DNA of 64,000 nt from Bradyrhizobium iriomotense (GTDB taxonomy: Bacteria > Pseudomonadota > Alphaproteobacteria > Rhizobiales > Xanthobacteraceae), in NCBI RefSeq assembly GCF_030160715.1, contig NZ_BSOW01000017.1, positions 124,001-188,000 of the forward strand, written 5' to 3'. Below are positions 62,947-64,000 of this stretch, piece by piece (within the stretch, counting starts at the first letter, position 1; each line of letters opens with the position of its first letter). A model generated the notes under the pieces. It ran no database searches. It saw nothing but the letters and a program-made list of their open reading frames with translations, and had not been told where the DNA came from. Made by a program: the position numbers and the translations under genes.

Positions 62947-64000
62947 ATGACCGATTCCGTCGTCACCCGCTTTGCCCCCTCGCCGACCGGCTTCCTCCAT
63001 ATCGGGGGCGCCCGCACGGCGCTGTTCAACTGGCTCTATGCGAAGAAGCACGGCGGCAAGATGCTCCTCCGGATCGAGGACACCGACCGCGAGCGCTCCA
63101 CCGAGGCGGCGATCGGCGCCATCCTCGACGGGCTGAAATGGCTGGAGCTCGGCTGGGACGGCGAGGTGATCTACCAGTTTAGCCGCGCCGCCCGTCACCG
63201 CGAGGTGGCCGAGCAGCTGCTGGCCGACGGCAAGGCCTATCACTGCTACGCCACCGCCGAGGAGCTCGCCGCGATGCGCGAGAAGGCGCGGGCCGAGGGC
63301 CGCACCCGCCTCTATGACGGCATGTGGCGCGACCGCAATCCGGCAACCGCGCCTGCGAACGTCAAGCCGACGATCCGGCTGCGCGCGCCCCAGACCGGCG
63401 AGACCGTGATCGAGGATCAGGTGCAGGGCCGCGTGGTCTGGCAGAACGAGAACCTCGACGACCTCGTCCTGCTCCGCGGCGATGGTACGCCGACCTACAT
63501 GCTCGCGGTGGTGGTCGACGACCACGACATGGGCGTCACCCATGTGATCCGCGGCGACGACCATCTGATCAACGCCGCCCGCCAGAAGCAGATCTACGAT
63601 GCGATGGGCTGGGCGCTGCCGAGCATGTCGCACATTCCACTGATCCACGGCCCGGACGGCTCGAAGCTCTCCAAGCGGCATGGCGCGCTCGGCGTCGACG
63701 CCTACCGCGCCATGGGCTATCTGCCGGCCGCGCTGCGCAATTACCTCGTCCGGCTCGGCTGGAGCCATGGCGACCAGGAGATCTTCTCGACCGAGGAGAT
63801 GATTGCGGCGTTCGACCTCGCCAGCGTCGGCCGCGCCGCTGCGCGCTTCGATTTTGCCAAGCTCGAGAACCTCAACGGCCACTACATCCGCAACGCGGAC
63901 GATCAATCGCTCGTGAAGATGTTCGAGGACGTGCTCGACCACGTTCCGGGACGTGCCGAGCTCAAGGCCAAGCTGAACGATGCCACGCGCGTGCAGCTTC
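62947..64000 (+). CDS. gltX: glutamyl-tRNA synthetase, 3'-truncated by window edge
   Basis: 351 codons are visible from the ATG of MTDSVVTRFAPSPTGFLHIGG; the gene continues beyond the window. The HIGH motif FLHIGGARTALFN, the LLRIEDTDRERS segment and the KMSKS-type loop GPDGSKLSKRHGA are intact. Charges tRNA-Glu with glutamate. The visible part covers the catalytic domain and the beginning of the anticodon-binding region. It is divergent from glnS with a 143-bp shared promoter region. Confidence 0.95.
   Translation, partial: MTDSVVTRFAPSPTGFLHIGGARTALFNWLYAKKHGGKMLLRIEDTDRERSTEAAIGAILDGLKWLELGWDGEVIYQFSRAARHREVAEQLLADGKAYHCYATAEELAAMREKARAEGRTRLYDGMWRDRNPATAPANVKPTIRLRAPQTGETVIEDQVQGRVVWQNENLDDLVLLRGDGTPTYMLAVVVDDHDMGVTHVIRGDDHLINAARQKQIYDAMGWALPSMSHIPLIHGPDGSKLSKRHGALGVDAYRAMGYLPAALRNYLVRLGWSHGDQEIFSTEEMIAAFDLASVGRAAARFDFAKLENLNGHYIRNADDQSLVKMFEDVLDHVPGRAELKAKLNDATRVQL

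Overview
The window is one stretch of a high-GC alphaproteobacterial chromosome and looks like Bradyrhizobium or a close relative. The reasons are the gene families (lipoyl domain fused to PdhB, DUF5076, small CxxC proteins, FixL/FixJ-type regulators), the core order tpiA-secG-pyrG-kdsA-eno-ftsB-pdhA-pdhB-pdhC-lpdA, the alphaproteobacterial GAAC-N7-GAAC SOS box, and several interspersed palindromic repeat families. That assignment is inference. I see no phage, insertion sequence, integrase, CRISPR array, rRNA or tRNA gene.

Layout. (1) 1-8.0 kb: the end of a DUF418 membrane protein, a small lipoprotein, two small proteins, a membrane class III adenylate cyclase, an Slt-type lytic transglycosylase, and a minus-strand cluster of small cysteine-rich proteins, several joined by ATGA overlaps. 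(2) 8.5-11.9 kb: a multi-PAS histidine kinase, a FixJ-type regulator and a receiver-only regulator on the plus strand. (3) 12-41 kb: almost all minus strand. This is the glycolysis/pyruvate dehydrogenase/LPS/CTP core block, interspersed with accessory genes: Bug-type binding protein, thrC, a yeast-type cytosine deaminase, GDPD, aldehyde dehydrogenase with a GAF-Fis regulator, FMN reductase, Tat-exported metallo-hydrolase, MDR reductase, GNAT, chemoreceptor, MFS and NIPSNAP. A Tat-exported beta-propeller protein and queF lie on the plus strand inside it. (4) 41-45.3 kb: ppiD-trpD-trpC-moaC on the plus strand. (5) 45.3-54.6 kb: an accessory block between moaC and moeA (ABATE/CGNR regulator with a divergent MFS gene, a lone Flp pilin, a GGDEF-EAL protein, CtpA-type protease, alpha-hydroxy-acid oxidase with a YihX-like HAD phosphatase, two coupled tiny genes). 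(6) 54.8-64 kb: moeA, lexA, two small proteins, comEC, DUF2171 and NTF2-like proteins, then divergent glnS and gltX (gltX runs off the window).

How the genes work together. Enolase and the complete pyruvate dehydrogenase complex (E1 alpha, E1 beta, E2, E3) carry carbon from 2-phosphoglycerate (to PEP) and from pyruvate to acetyl-CoA. KdsA and PyrG serve LPS and nucleotide synthesis, and SecG and PpiD serve secretion. TrpD and TrpC supply tryptophan, MoaC and MoeA the molybdenum cofactor. LexA sits behind a recognisable SOS operator with a second, weaker box beside it.

Nothing here is an obvious new defence or mobile system. The least explained parts are the small cysteine-rich protein cluster, the two coupled tiny genes before moeA, the deaminase inside the PDH operon, and a pattern of short tandem duplications lying exactly across stop codons (slt, the Bug gene and tpiA are the clearest).
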